Positions 8,087-17,366 of a stretch of DNA of 64,000 nt are shown piece after piece. Under the pieces are notes generated by a model. That model searched no databases. It was not told where the DNA came from and saw only the letters and a program-made list of their open reading frames with translations. Source of the stretch: Corallococcus sp. NCRR. Its GTDB lineage: Bacteria > Myxococcota > Myxococcia > Myxococcales > Myxococcaceae. The stretch is from the NCBI RefSeq assembly GCF_026965535.1, contig NZ_CP114039.1, positions 2,728,001-2,792,000 on the forward strand, written 5' to 3'. Position 1 is the stretch's first letter, and each line of letters starts with the position of its first letter. The position numbers and the translations under genes were made by a program.

Positions 8087-9010
8087 TCAGTCGCGCAGCG
8101 GCAGCTCCACGGTGAGGCCATCGAAGGCCACCTCCACCGGCCCCTTGAACGCCTCACGCGCCTGCGTGAGCAGCCGTCCGGGGTCGGTGTCGTGGCGGCT
8201 GGACAGGTGGGTGAGGATGAGCCGCTTCGCCCCCGCGTCCCGCGCCACCTGCGCCGCCTCCCGCGCGGTGGAGTGCCGCGTCTCCAGCGCGCGCGCCTGC
8301 TCGTCGTCGGAGAAGGTGGACTCGTGCACCAGCAGGTCCGCGTCCTTCGCCGCCTGCACCAGCGACGGGCACGGCCGCGTGTCTCCGGAAATCACCAGCC
8401 GCCGCCCGGACCGGGACTCGCCCAGCACGTCCTCCGGCTTCACCACGCGCCCGTCCGGCAGCGTGACGGACTCACCCTTCTGCAGCTTGCCGAAGGACGG
8501 CCCCTCCGGCACGCCCAGCTCCCGCGCCTTCTCCAGGTGGAACCGCCCCGGACGGCTGTCCTCCGCCAGCACGTAGCCCAGCGCGTGGATGCGGTGGTCC
8601 ACGCCCACCGCCTGCACGGTGTAGCCATTGCGGCGCACCGTGTCCCCGTCCTTCAGTTCGTGGATTTCGATCGGGAAGGCCAGCGACTCCAGCCCCAGGT
8701 GCACGGCCTGATGCAAGAGCCGCCGCGCCGGAGGAGGCCCATACAGGTGCATGGGCGCGGTGCGGCCCATCATCCCCAGCGTGCGCAGGAACCCGATGAT
8801 TCCCAGGTAGTGGTCGGCGTGGAAGTGCGTGAAGAACGCCGCGTCCACGGTGAAGCCCGTGCCGAAGCGCACCATCTGCCGCTGGGTGCCCTCGCCACAG
8901 TCGAACAGGAGCAGGTCCGCGTGCGCCTTCACCGCCAGGCCGGAGAGGCCGCGATGCAGCGTGGGCTGCGCGGCGGAGGTGCCGAGGAAGGTGAGCCTCA
9001 GTAGGGACAT
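8087..9010 (-). CDS. rnz: Ribonuclease Z
   Basis: About 307 residues, close to the usual ~305 for the short form. The metallo-beta-lactamase metal motif HFHADH lies at residues 62-67, preceded by the fold's opening strand (LRLTFLGTSAAQPT) and FDCGEGTQRQ, which is typical of RNase Z. Further metal ligands are ISGDTRPC (Asp) and the C-terminal LTHLSSRHD. The enzyme trims the 3' trailer of tRNA precursors in the cytoplasm. The start at 9010 (MSLLRLTFLG) matches the family N-terminus; the longer form from 9085 adds unrelated residues. Confidence 0.93.
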   Translation of the reverse strand: MSLLRLTFLGTSAAQPTLHRGLSGLAVKAHADLLLFDCGEGTQRQMVRFGTGFTVDAAFFTHFHADHYLGIIGFLRTLGMMGRTAPMHLYGPPPARRLLHQAVHLGLESLAFPIEIHELKDGDTVRRNGYTVQAVGVDHRIHALGYVLAEDSRPGRFHLEKARELGVPEGPSFGKLQKGESVTLPDGRVVKPEDVLGESRSGRRLVISGDTRPCPSLVQAAKDADLLVHESTFSDDEQARALETRHSTAREAAQVARDAGAKRLILTHLSSRHDTDPGRLLTQAREAFKGPVEVAFDGLTVELPLRD

Positions 9011-9139
9011 GCCAGCGCTTCCCACGTCGAGAGTGGCCTCCTCGCACGCGCGGAGTCTGCCTGCGCGCGCGCGTTCCCGGGGCATTTACCAGGGTGCGAG
9101 GGGGCGTGCTATGCAGCCGGCCCTTTCGGACCCGCCCCC

Positions 9140-9841
9140 ATGCCTGATTCCCTGACGGTCGGCCCCACGGCCGACCCCCGCCGAGTGAAAGCCCAGGACG
9201 GCCGCCTGCTCACCGTCCCTGACGGCTGGGCCCTCCTCCCCCCCGGCGACGCCGGCCTCACCCGCCGCGTGAAGGCCGCCGGCCCCTCCTGGACCGTGGT
9301 GGAGAAGGTGGGCCGCAAGCTCTTCTCCCGGGGCGTGTGGGCGCCGGAGGCCCACATCGTCCACGCCAAGGCCGCCCTGGAGGACGAGCGCGCCACCCCC
9401 GCCTACGCGAAGAAGCTGGCCCAGGGCCGCGAGCGCCGCGCGAAGGAGCAGGCCGAGTACGAGGTCGACTTCGCCAACGCCGTCCTGCGCTTCCTCGCCT
9501 TCAGCCCCGCGTGGCTCCCCCACGCCAAGCGCCTGGCCGTGATGGTCGCAGGCCACGCCACCCCCGTGGGCAGCGGCACCGTGGCCCGCACGGAGCGCAT
9601 CCCCATTGAAAGGCGCGCGGAGGCCGCCGTCATCGCCTGGATGCGCCACCAGACCACCAGCTACGACGACATGCGCATCGCCCGCGTGAAGGGCGCCCGC
9701 CGCGAGGTGCGCCGCGAACTGGCGGAGGTGTCCCGCGCCATCCTGGACCTGCACCGCCGGGACGCCCCCCACGCCCCGCCCGGGTGTCCGCTCTGCTCCG
9801 CCCTCCTGCGCCCTCCGCCGACACGCCCCTCGGATTCCTGA
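9140..9841 (+). CDS. DUF2293 family protein
   Basis: About 233 residues, soluble and rich in Arg and Ala. The centre and C-terminal half carry the DUF2293-like region (RRAEAAVIAWMRHQTTSYD... KGARREVRRELAEVSR), a short helical segment with conserved Arg and Tyr/Asp residues, found widely but without a known function. The N-terminal part (RRVKAQDGRLLTVPDGWALLPPGDA) matches the leader common to bacterial members. The C-terminus has one CPLC motif that might hold a metal, though one pair of cysteines is too little to claim this. Transcribed alone, between the divergent rnz and the downstream tetR. Confidence 0.75.
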   Translation: MPDSLTVGPTADPRRVKAQDGRLLTVPDGWALLPPGDAGLTRRVKAAGPSWTVVEKVGRKLFSRGVWAPEAHIVHAKAALEDERATPAYAKKLAQGRERRAKEQAEYEVDFANAVLRFLAFSPAWLPHAKRLAVMVAGHATPVGSGTVARTERIPIERRAEAAVIAWMRHQTTSYDDMRIARVKGARREVRRELAEVSRAILDLHRRDAPHAPPGCPLCSALLRPPPTRPSDS

Positions 9842-9899
9842 CCCGGCGTTCAGCAACGACTGTTTTATTTCTGACCGGCGGGTTAGGAATGCGTCCGCC

Positions 9900-10664
9900 A
9901 TGCCCCGCCACGCCGACCCCAAAGCCCGCAGCGCGCTCATCGCGTCCGCGCGGGTGGAGTTCGCGAAGCGGGGCGTGAAGGGCGCGCGCATCAGCGACAT
10001 CACCGCCGCCAGCGGCCTGTCCAAGGGCGCCTTCTACCTGCACTTCCCCTCGAAGGAGGCCCTCTTCGCGGCGCTGGTGGAGGGCTTCCTGGAGGCGCTG
10101 GAGGTGCTGGCCACGAAGCGCATGTCCTGCATGGAGCGCTTCCGCGCGGACCACGGCGGGCTGCCGGGCCCCGGGGACGTGGCCGCGCGCTCGGAGCGCT
10201 ATGTCGACTTCCTGCGCGTGGAGGCCGCGCTGGACGTGGAGATGCTGGAGCTCATGTGGGAGCAGCGGGAGCTGGTCACCGCGCTCATCGTGGGCAGCCA
10301 GGGCACCGCCTTCGAGTCCGTCATGTGGGACGTGGTGGACCGCGAGGTGGAGCGCATCGCCCGGGAGTTCCACCACCTGCGCGGCCAGCAGCCGGACACC
10401 CCGGACGTGGACCCCAGCCTCTTCGGCTCCTTCGTCGTGGGCACCTACCTGCTCTTGGCCCGGCGCATGGGCCGGCTGACGCAGAAGCCGGACCTGGCCG
10501 CCTGGGCCGTGGGCCTCCAGCGTCTGATGCACGAAGGCTCGCTGCCCCGCGAGGCCGTGCCCGCGACGCCCGCCGCCGTCGCGCGTCCCTCTTCACCGCC
10601 TTCCACGCGCCGGTGCCACGCCCGCGCGGACCACCCGCACCGCCCGCCAAGGAAACGCCCGTGA
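9900..10664 (+). CDS. TetR/AcrR-family regulator of the adjacent efflux operon
   Basis: About 254 residues. The N-terminal TetR DNA-binding domain (about 10-56) is clear: an ALIASARVEFAKRGVKGARIS helix, then the recognition helix SGLSKGAFYLHFPSKEAL. The C-terminal ligand domain is variable and ends in a Pro/Arg-rich tail of ~35 residues. The stop overlaps the GTG start of the adaptor gene (GTGA, 10661-10664), so regulator, adaptor and pump form one operon. Repression of its own operon with release by a pump substrate is the usual logic; the ligand is unknown. Confidence 0.9.
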   Translation: MPRHADPKARSALIASARVEFAKRGVKGARISDITAASGLSKGAFYLHFPSKEALFAALVEGFLEALEVLATKRMSCMERFRADHGGLPGPGDVAARSERYVDFLRVEAALDVEMLELMWEQRELVTALIVGSQGTAFESVMWDVVDREVERIAREFHHLRGQQPDTPDVDPSLFGSFVVGTYLLLARRMGRLTQKPDLAAWAVGLQRLMHEGSLPREAVPATPAAVARPSSPPSTRRCHARADHPHRPPRKRP

Positions 10665-11767
10665 AACCGTCCACGAAGCCCTCCGCCTCCCGCGCCCTCA
10701 CCGCCCTGGGGATGGCCGCCGCGCTCTCGCTCTCCGGTTGCGACAAGGCGGATGCCGCGTCCTCGGCGCCCGCCGCGGCCGCGGGCCAGGAGAAGCCGGC
10801 GCCGGCCGTGAAGGTCGTCTCCGCGCGCGGCGTGCAGGCCTCGCAGTCGGAGGAGGTGACGGGCACGCTGTACCCCGCCCAGGGCCTCCAGGTCGGCTTC
10901 GAGGTGGGCGGCCGCCTGGAGGCGGTGCGCATCCACAAGGGCCAGGCCGTGAAGAAGGGCGACACGCTCGCCCAGCTCAACTCCGAAATCGCGGACGCGC
11001 AGGTGGCCGGCGCGGAGGCCGCCGTCGCCGCCGCGGAGGCCGCCGCCTCCATGGCGAAGGACGCGGCCGAGCGCACGGAAAAGCTCAGCACCGGCGGTGG
11101 CGTCAGCGACCAGCAGCACAAGAACGCCGTGGCCGCCGCCGCGCAGGCCCAGGCGCAGGTGATGGCCGCGAAGGCGCAGCTGGCGCAGGCCCGCGCGTCG
11201 CGCCGCCGGCACGACCTGAAGGCGCCCTTCGCGGGCACGCTGATCGAGTCCCCGGACCAGACGGGCGCCACGGTGGGGCCGGGCTCGCCCCTGTTCACGC
11301 TGGAGCAGCTGGACACGCTCATCTTCCGCACCACCGTGGCGGAAGGGGCGCGCGCGCTGCTCAAGCCCGGCACGAAGGTGCGCGTGGCGGCGCTGGGCAA
11401 CGGCGCGTCCACCGACGAGGCCGTGGTGCGCACCATCCTGCCCTCCGCGGACCCCACCACCCGCCGCATCCCGGTGGAGATCGCCGTGCCCAACGCGGAC
11501 GGCCGCTTCGTGGCCCACACCCTGGCGCGCGCCATGCTGAAGCTGGGCGAGACGCAGGAAGCGCAGCTGCTGCCCACGACGGCGCTGTCCTCCTCCAACG
11601 GGGACCACGTCCTCGTCGTCAGCGACGGCGCCCTCCAGCGCGTGGACGTGCAGGTGTTGGAGCGCCGCGACCGCGAGGTGGTGGTGCGCGCCGCCGCCGT
11701 CCTCCAGCAGGTGGTGGACTACCCCACGCCCTCGCTGACCCCCGGCACCCGCGTCTCCGTGAAGTAG
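10661..11767 (+). CDS. RND efflux periplasmic adaptor subunit (membrane fusion protein)
   Basis: About 368 residues with GTG start and AAGGA 7 nt upstream. The lipoprotein signal (lipobox LSGC) anchors it to a periplasm-facing membrane. It has biotinyl-lipoyl-like half motifs (GRLEAVRIHKGQAVKKGDTLAQLN and DLKAPFAGTLIESPDQTGATVGPGSPLF), separated by a long Ala-rich coiled-coil hairpin (about 105-190), then a beta-barrel and membrane-proximal region (RRIPVEIAVPN). This is the standard AcrA/MexA architecture. It bridges the pump encoded next to an outer-membrane channel; no channel gene is present in the window. Confidence 0.92.
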   Translation: MKPSTKPSASRALTALGMAAALSLSGCDKADAASSAPAAAAGQEKPAPAVKVVSARGVQASQSEEVTGTLYPAQGLQVGFEVGGRLEAVRIHKGQAVKKGDTLAQLNSEIADAQVAGAEAAVAAAEAAASMAKDAAERTEKLSTGGGVSDQQHKNAVAAAAQAQAQVMAAKAQLAQARASRRRHDLKAPFAGTLIESPDQTGATVGPGSPLFTLEQLDTLIFRTTVAEGARALLKPGTKVRVAALGNGASTDEAVVRTILPSADPTTRRIPVEIAVPNADGRFVAHTLARAMLKLGETQEAQLLPTTALSSSNGDHVLVVSDGALQRVDVQVLERRDREVVVRAAAVLQQVVDYPTPSLTPGTRVSVK

Positions 11768-11808
11768 CCGCAAGCCGCCCCTTTTCGCCGAGTGCGTGAG
11801 CTCTTCCC

Positions 11809-14800
11809 ATGATTCTCAGTGACGTTTCCATCCGGCGGCCGGTGTTCACGGCCATGGTGTCCCTGCTGCTCATCGTGCTGGGCGTGATGGGCCTCAAGCG
11901 CCTGGGCACCGACCTCTACCCGGACGTCAGCTTCCCCGTGGTCGTGGTCAACACCCTCTACAAGGGCGCGGGACCGGGCGAAATCGAGACCCAGGTCATC
12001 AAGCCCCTGGAGGACGCGGTCGCCGGCATCAGCGGCGTGGATAAAATCCACTCCTTCAGCCGTGAGAACGTGGGCACCGTGGTGGTGTCCTTCACGCTGG
12101 GCACCGCCCTGGACACCGCCGTGCAGGACGTGCGCGACAAGGTGGGCCAGGCGGTCAACAAGCTGCCCACGGACGCGGACGCGCCCATCGTCAGCCGCGT
12201 GGACCTGTCCGCCGCGCCCATCCTCACCTACGCCATCTCCGCGGACATGAAGTCCCAGGCGCTGCGCAAGCTGTTGGATGACCGCATCAAGCCCGCGCTC
12301 GCGCAGCTGGCCGGCGTGGCGGAGGTGCGCATCACCGGCGGCGACACGCGTGAAGTCCAGGTCGACATTGATTTGGACAAGGCCCGCGCGGTGGGCATCG
12401 CGCCGTCGCAGGTGTCCCAGCGCATCGCCATGGAGAACCTCAACCTGCCCGCGGGCCGTCTGCAGTTGGGGCCCAACGAGCTGACCGTGCGCGCCATGGG
12501 CGAGTTCCGCACCGTGGAGGAGTTGAAGAAGCTGCCCATCGCCCGCAGCACCACCGGCGCGCAGGTGCGCCTGGAGGAGGTCGCCACCGTCACGGACGGC
12601 GTCGCCGAGCGCCGCACCACCGCGCGCCTCAACGCCCGCGACGCCGTGGTGCTGGAGATCGTGAAGCAGCCGGGCTCCAACACCGTGAGCGTCAGCGACG
12701 CGGTGAAGAAGACGCTCGCGGACATGACGCCGGTGGTGGGGCAGGGCTTCCAGGCCACGCTGCTCATCGACCAGTCGGACCTCATCCGCGCCAACACCCA
12801 CGAGGTGTGGATCGCCCTCATCTTCGGCGGCCTGATGGCGGTCCTCATCATCCTGATGTTCCTCTTGGACCCGCGCGGCACGTTCATCTCCGCGCTCGCG
12901 CTGCCTACGTCCGTCATCGGCACGTTCTTCGTGATGTATGTGTTGGGTTACTCGCTCAACCAGATGACGCTCCTGTCACTGTCGTTGGCCATCGGTCTGC
13001 TCATCGACGACGCGGTGGTGGTGCGTGAGGCCATCACCCACCGGCTGGAGCAGGGCGAGGACCCGATGAGCGCCGCGTACCACGGCACCAAGGACGTGGG
13101 TCTGGCGGTGCTCGCGACGACGCTGGCCCTGGTGGCGGTGTTCATCCCCGTGGCCTTCATGCCCGGCATCGTGGGCCAGTTCTTCAAGCAGTTCGGCATC
13201 ACCATCTCCGTGGCGGTGCTCATCTCGCTGTTCATCTCCTTCACGCTGGACCCCATGCTGTCCGCGCGCTTCGCCAAGGCGCACACGCCGGGGGCGCAGC
13301 GGAACGAACCCGCCGTCTTCCGCGCGCTGCGCCGCTTCCTGGAGGCCACGGAGTCCACCTACGCCCGCATCCTGGGCTGGGTGCTGCGCCACAAGTGGAC
13401 CACCGCCGGCCTCACCGTGCTGGCGCTGTTCCTGTCCTTCGGCGCCGCCAGCCGCCTGGGCGTGGAGTTCATGAGCGCGGAGGACCGCTCGCAGCTCATC
13501 GTCGAGCTGCAACTGCCGGACTCCTCCAGCCTGGCTCAAACGACGGAGCGCGCCGCGGAGGCGGAGGTGCTGCTCAAGAAGATTCCGGAGGTCACGGACA
13601 TCTACACGACCGTCGGTCCCAACGGAGACGTCTACAAGGCGCGCCTGCGCGTGCTCACCGTGGGCAAGGACCAGCGCACGAAGAGCATCCCCGTCATCAA
13701 GGAGGAGGCCCGCGCGCTGCTGGTGCCCAACCTGGTCTCCACCGCCATCACCCTGTCGGACCCGCCGTCCATCGAAGGCCTGGGGGACTGGTTCCCCATC
13801 ATGGTGCGCGTGGTGGGCCCGGACCTGAAGCGCGTCAACGAGGAGGCCGAGCGCGTGGCCAGCATCCTGCGCACCTTGGGCACCTCCGACGTGCGCGTGG
13901 ACTCCAACCCGGCCAAGCCGGAGCTGCAGATTCAAATCGACCGCGCGCGCGCCGCGGACATGGACCTGTCCGCCGGGGCGCTCGCCTCGCAGCTGCGGCT
14001 GGCCATCGACGGTGACGTGACGGCCAAGCTGCGCGAGGGCACGGACGAGACGGACATCCGCGTGCGCCTGCGCGAGGAGGACCGCGCCACGCCGGAGCGC
14101 GTGCGCCAGTTGATGATCTCCACGCCCAAGGGCCTGCACCAGGTGACGGACGTGGCGGAGGTGTCGCTCAAGGACGGCCCCAGCGTCATCGAGCACGAGA
14201 ACCGCGAGCGCCAGGTGGCCGTCGTGTCCCAGCTGGCCAAGGGCGCCGCGCTGGGTGACGTGGCCACGAAGTTGAAGGCCGCCATCGCGGAGAAGCCGCT
14301 GCCGCCCGGCTACGCCATCGTCTACGACGGCCAGATGAAGAGCCTGGATGAGCAGAACGACGCGTTCGGCATCGCGTTCCTGCTGGCCTTCGTCTTCATC
14401 TATATGGTGCTCGCCAGCCAGTTCGAGTCCTTCAAGCACCCCTTCACCATCATGGTGTCGCTGCCGCTGGCGCTCGTGGGTGCGCTCTTGGGGCTCGTCG
14501 TCACGAACTACCACGTCAGCATGGGCGCGATGATTGGCGTCATCCTGCTGATGGGCCTGGTCACCAAGAACGCCATCCTCCTCATCGACGGCGCGCTCCA
14601 GCACCTGCGTGAAGGCGACTCCGTGGACGAGGCCCTGCTCAAGGCCGGCCCCCGCCGCCTGCGCCCCATCCTCATGACGAGCGCGGCCATGGCCATTGGC
14701 ATGGTGCCCACCGCCGTGGGCACGGGCATCGGCTCCGAGTTCCGCGCCCCCATGGCCATCTCCGTCATCGGCGGCGTCATCACCTCCACCTTCCTCACGC

Positions 14801-14928
14801 TGCTGGTGGTGCCGGTGGTGTTCGCGGCGATGGAGAAGCTGTCCTTCCGCAAGAAGCAGCCCCGCGCGCAGGGGCCGCACGCCTCGCTCCCCGTGGACGG
14901 GCCCGCGGCGCACGACCGCGCCGCCTGA
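11809..14928 (+). CDS. RND efflux pump permease (AcrB/HAE1 type)
   Basis: About 1,039 residues, the usual RND size. The N-terminal membrane helix ([25 protein letters not shown]) is followed by two large periplasmic loops and 12 membrane segments. The proton-relay acidic pair is visible in [15 protein letters not shown] (about 400-401). The second-half relay helix reads [14 protein letters not shown], as in Acr[11 protein letters not shown] and [20 protein letters not shown] are further family landmarks. It would export hydrophobic compounds using the proton gradient. It begins 41 bp after the adaptor, and a strong hairpin 24 bp after its stop ends the operon. Confidence 0.95.
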   Translation: MILSDVSIRRPVFTAMVSLLLIVLGVMGLKRLGTDLYPDVSFPVVVVNTLYKGAGPGEIETQVIKPLEDAVAGISGVDKIHSFSRENVGTVVVSFTLGTALDTAVQDVRDKVGQAVNKLPTDADAPIVSRVDLSAAPILTYAISADMKSQALRKLLDDRIKPALAQLAGVAEVRITGGDTREVQVDIDLDKARAVGIAPSQVSQRIAMENLNLPAGRLQLGPNELTVRAMGEFRTVEELKKLPIARSTTGAQVRLEEVATVTDGVAERRTTARLNARDAVVLEIVKQPGSNTVSVSDAVKKTLADMTPVVGQGFQATLLIDQSDLIRANTHEVWIALIFGGLMAVLIILMFLLDPRGTFISALALPTSVIGTFFVMYVLGYSLNQMTLLSLSLAIGLLIDDAVVVREAITHRLEQGEDPMSAAYHGTKDVGLAVLATTLALVAVFIPVAFMPGIVGQFFKQFGITISVAVLISLFISFTLDPMLSARFAKAHTPGAQRNEPAVFRALRRFLEATESTYARILGWVLRHKWTTAGLTVLALFLSFGAASRLGVEFMSAEDRSQLIVELQLPDSSSLAQTTERAAEAEVLLKKIPEVTDIYTTVGPNGDVYKARLRVLTVGKDQRTKSIPVIKEEARALLVPNLVSTAITLSDPPSIEGLGDWFPIMVRVVGPDLKRVNEEAERVASILRTLGTSDVRVDSNPAKPELQIQIDRARAADMDLSAGALASQLRLAIDGDVTAKLREGTDETDIRVRLREEDRATPERVRQLMISTPKGLHQVTDVAEVSLKDGPSVIEHENRERQVAVVSQLAKGAALGDVATKLKAAIAEKPLPPGYAIVYDGQMKSLDEQNDAFGIAFLLAFVFIYMVLASQFESFKHPFTIMVSLPLALVGALLGLVVTNYHVSMGAMIGVILLMGLVTKNAILLIDGALQHLREGDSVDEALLKAGPRRLRPILMTSAAMAIGMVPTAVGTGIGSEFRAPMAISVIGGVITSTFLTLLVVPVVFAAMEKLSFRKKQPRAQGPHASLPVDGPAAHDRAA

Positions 14929-14951
14929 GGCACCTCACCGCTGGAAACAAG

Positions 14952-14985
14952 AAGGCGCGGGTGACGGTGTCGTCACCCGCGCCTT
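14952..14985. terminator. Hairpin terminator, probably bidirectional
   Basis: A perfect 15-bp stem (AAGGCGCGGGTGACG paired with CGTCACCCGCGCCTT) with a GTGT loop, followed by TTTCATTT on the plus strand and a T-rich stretch on the minus strand. It lies between the convergent RND pump and STAS-like gene. Confidence 0.9.
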
Positions 14986-15106
14986 TCATTTGAAACAAGG
15001 GGGATGAAACAAATCCCGGCCAGGCGTCCTTTCGCGGGAGGCCACCGGCTCCGGGCCTTGCCGGAGACGGGGCGTTCGCGGGCGTCCCTGCCCGGGAGGA
15101 GCCGCT

Positions 15107-15520
15107 CTAGCGAGCGGCCGAGAAGCCTTCGCCGTTGAGCAGGCGAACGCGCGCCTTGGCGAGCTGGTTCTGCGCTTCCTCCAGCGACACACAATCCACG
15201 GTGATGTCGTCGTTGGGGGATGCTTCCGACGCCACGCGGGCCGTCTGCAGCCGCGCGATGGTGGAATCCGACACGTGCGCGCACATGGCGCAGCCGTTCT
15301 TGCGCCCGTGGTCGACGATCTCGGAGAACAGCTTCGCGGATTCCGGCTCCAGCGGGCGAAGACCCCGCATGTCGGCCAGAACCAGGTGCCGCCCTCCGCC
15401 GTAGCTGTCCGTGGCCTTCTTGTAGACGGCCACGTACTCCTTCATCTCGTTGGGCCGCATGAAACCGCTCATGCGGGCAGTGATGGTCCGACGGCTGACA
15501 TCGTTGGTGACTTCGAACAT
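15107..15520 (-). CDS. STAS-like (SpoIIAA-type) protein
   Basis: About 137 residues, soluble. It begins MFEVTNDVSRRTITARMSGFM; the strands and helices, including the central LVLADMRGLRPLEPESAKLFSEIVDHGRKNG, resemble the SpoIIAA-like/STAS fold used by anti-sigma antagonists and related small signalling proteins. The position occupied by the phosphorylatable serine in SpoIIAA is not clearly conserved, so a phospho-switch is uncertain. The start at 15520 has a GGGAGGG ribosome site and fits the fold better than the longer frame from 15559. No anti-sigma partner is adjacent. Confidence 0.65.
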   Translation of the reverse strand: MFEVTNDVSRRTITARMSGFMRPNEMKEYVAVYKKATDSYGGGRHLVLADMRGLRPLEPESAKLFSEIVDHGRKNGCAMCAHVSDSTIARLQTARVASEASPNDDITVDCVSLEEAQNQLAKARVRLLNGEGFSAAR

Positions 15521-15652
15521 AGGTGCGCCCTCCCTCGCAGGATCAAAGCCTAACAGCACTCTTTCGGACTTTCACCAGCCCCCCCGTGATTCCCGGGGGG
15601 GTGTAAGGTTTGAAAGGAATTGCGTGTTATTCCTTCTCGGTGGGTTGTAAAA

Positions 15653-15690
15653 ATGAAGAAGCCCGGCCCGCGTGAGCGGAGCCGGGCTTC
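15653..15690 (-). terminator. Rho-independent terminator of the cold-shock gene
   Basis: On the minus strand a 10-bp perfect stem (GAAGCCCGGC with GCCGGGCTTC, loop 13 nt) is followed by TTCATTTTT. It sits 34 bp downstream of the cold-shock stop codon. Confidence 0.88.
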
Positions 15691-15723
15691 CGTGCTCTGT
15701 GTTGGACCCAGAGCGGGTTGGGA

Positions 15724-15930
15724 CTAACCCACTGCGCGGACGTTCTGCGCCTGCAGGCCCTTGGGGCCGCGCGTCACCTCGAACTCCACCTTCTGGCCTT
15801 CCTGAAGGGTGCGGAAGCCGTCCATGTTGATGGCGCTGTGGTGGCAGAACACGTCCTCACCACCGCCGTCCTGCGTGATGAAGCCAAAGCCCTTCGCATC
15901 GTTGAACCACTTCACCGTACCAGTAGCCAT
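15724..15930 (-). CDS. Cold-shock protein (CspA family)
   Basis: 68 residues, the full length of a single cold-shock domain. RNP1 is KGFGFIT and RNP2 is VFCHHS (usually VFVHHS/VFVHFS; here Cys replaces the Val). The start [15 protein letters not shown] is canonical. It binds single-stranded RNA and DNA and acts as an RNA chaperone in the cytoplasm. The 5' region (15931 onward) is long before the next divergent gene, which would leave room for the structured leader typical of csp mRNAs, though I cannot define one by eye. A strong terminator follows. Confidence 0.95.
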   Translation of the reverse strand: MATGTVKWFNDAKGFGFITQDGGGEDVFCHHSAINMDGFRTLQEGQKVEFEVTRGPKGLQAQNVRAVG

Positions 15931-16212
15931 GAATCGTCTTCTCTTTGTTGGGTGGGGCGCGGCACCCACCGCCCGAAGCGGTCGGTCCTCTCGAAATGTG
16001 AGGGCCTGAGTGCGAACAGCAGTCTGCCCGGCGGGGCGGGGTGGGTGGAAGCCCCCTTGCCCAGCAGCCAACAGTTCGCGGGGTGGTTACCCTGCCCACC
16101 CATTGTTGGCACAGGCAGGCGGGCGTGGGGCGGGGGCGGCTCCGGCGCCCCGGTCCGGGGGCGTGGCTACCGTTCCGGGGAAGGCCACGACGGCCGGGAG
16201 AGGAGTCACGTC

Positions 16213-16761
16213 ATGTACGAGGTCCGAGGCCCCGAGCCCCTGCTGCCCCCCGTTCCTCCGCGCGCGGAGGGCGCCGTGCGCCGCGAGTGGCGCCGGATGA
16301 GGGACCACAGCGCGGCGGCGGGCATCCTGTCGCGTCCGCTGCTGGGCCGGCTGCCGTTGCGCCGTTGGGTGTCGCAGGACCTGCACTCGGTGCTGGACTA
16401 CGTGGGCGGCGCGGCGCTGGTGGCGGTGGGGAGCGCGTCCGGCGACAGCAGGGCGAAGGCGGCCGGCTGGGCGCTGGGCGGGGCCGCGGTGGGCGTGTCG
16501 CTGTTCACGGACTACCGGCTGAGCCTCACGAAGCTCATCCCCATCGAAGCGCACGAGCTGGCGGACTACGCCTACGGCCTGGGCGCGGTGCTGGCGCCCT
16601 TCGTCTTGGGATACGCGAAGCGCTCACCGGTGGCGGCGGCGCTGCACGTGCTGCTGGGCGTGAAGGTGCTGGCCGCGTCGCTCGTCACGGACTACCGCTG
16701 CCAGACGGGCATGCACCTGGGCGGGGAGCTGGCCACGGACCCCGAGGGCATCGGGGCCTGA
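16213..16761 (+). CDS. Small integral membrane protein, unknown
   Basis: About 182 residues. The ATG at 16213 follows GGGAGAGGAG. About four membrane segments can be drawn: near residues 68-85 (YVGGAALVAVGSAS), 90-107, 122-142 and 150-166. A short repeated landmark, LFTDYRLS and LVTDYRCQ, follows membrane segments. This pattern resembles SPW-repeat-like or vitamin-K-epoxide-like small membrane proteins only loosely, and I do not assign a family. No enzymatic motif is seen. Monocistronic, between the cold-shock gene and the repeat array. Confidence 0.7.
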   Translation: MYEVRGPEPLLPPVPPRAEGAVRREWRRMRDHSAAAGILSRPLLGRLPLRRWVSQDLHSVLDYVGGAALVAVGSASGDSRAKAAGWALGGAAVGVSLFTDYRLSLTKLIPIEAHELADYAYGLGAVLAPFVLGYAKRSPVAAALHVLLGVKVLAASLVTDYRCQTGMHLGGELATDPEGIGA

Positions 16762-17000
16762 AGTCGCGGGTGGGGTAGGCGCGCTGGGCAGAAGCAAGTG
16801 GCAGGGGGGCGCTTGCGTGACCGCGGGTTCGGCGTCTCCGTGCGCAGGACGCGCCACTCGCCAGCTTGGGGCTTGGGTGTCCTCTCCAGCTCGATATCGC
16901 GGGGGGAAATCGTGAGTCCCCAGGAAGCATCATCGACTGTCCCCCTGACAGGAGGACGACCGATGGACCGCGCTTCAGGGGCTGACCAAGCCGAGCGTCA
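16762..17000. other. Intergenic leader to the repeat array
   Basis: About 240 bp between the membrane protein and the 50-bp repeats. Apart from the short frame starting at 16963 (separate entry) I see no gene, hairpin or convincing promoter here. Confidence 0.6.
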
Positions 17001-17103
17001 AAATCGTTTTGCGTACGAACGCTACGAAATGAGTGCTTCCTGGAGCCCCCTAATCATTTTGGTGGACGGAATCCCCACGGTAACGATTTCTGGAGCCCCC
17101 TAA
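16963..17103 (+). CDS. Possible small ORF reading into the repeat array
   Basis: 46 codons beginning MDRASGADQAERQN, with a near-ideal ribosome site (GGAGG at 16951-16955, 7 nt spacing). It reads through the first two repeat units and stops at the TAA that opens the third unit (17101). No homologue is recognised, and the C-terminal half is simply translated repeat, so it may be chance. Listed because its start signal is better than that of the Fic gene downstream. Confidence 0.3.
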   Translation: MDRASGADQAERQNRFAYERYEMSASWSPLIILVDGIPTVTISGAP

Positions 17104-17300
17104 TCGTTTTGGTGGACGGAATCCCCACGGTAACGATTTCTGGAGCCCCCTAATCGTTTTGGTGGACGGAATCCCCACGGTAACGATTTCTGGAGCCCCC
17201 TAACCGTTTTGATTACGTTCTCCTCCTGAGTAACGGTTTCTGGAGCCGCCTAACCGTTTTGTGCACGAATCCCCTGGAACGAACGATTTCTTGAGTCGAT
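17001..17300. repeat. Six 50-bp tandem units carrying inverted half-sites
   Basis: Units begin at 17001, 17051, 17101, 17151, 17201 and 17251. The units at 17101 and 17151 are identical and the one at 17051 differs by one base; outer ones are diverged. Each unit holds a conserved ~30-bp block (centre CTGGAGCCCCC) flanked by the half-sites AACGATT and AATCGTT, and a 20-bp middle part that varies in outer units. In the unit around 17231-17260 both half-sites change together (AACGGTT and AACCGTT), keeping complementarity. It ends 66 bp before the Fic start. An operator array or structured RNA is possible. Confidence 0.9.
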
Positions 17301-17366
17301 CTCCCGTCATGGCAGGTCTGTTTCTTCCCCGGATGCCGTGCCGTGTAGTCGAGATGGCGTGACCCA

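Noticed and set aside
17001-17300. CRISPR array
   Set aside because: The period and dyads look similar, but the three central 'spacers' are identical, spacers are only 20 bp and no cas gene is near.
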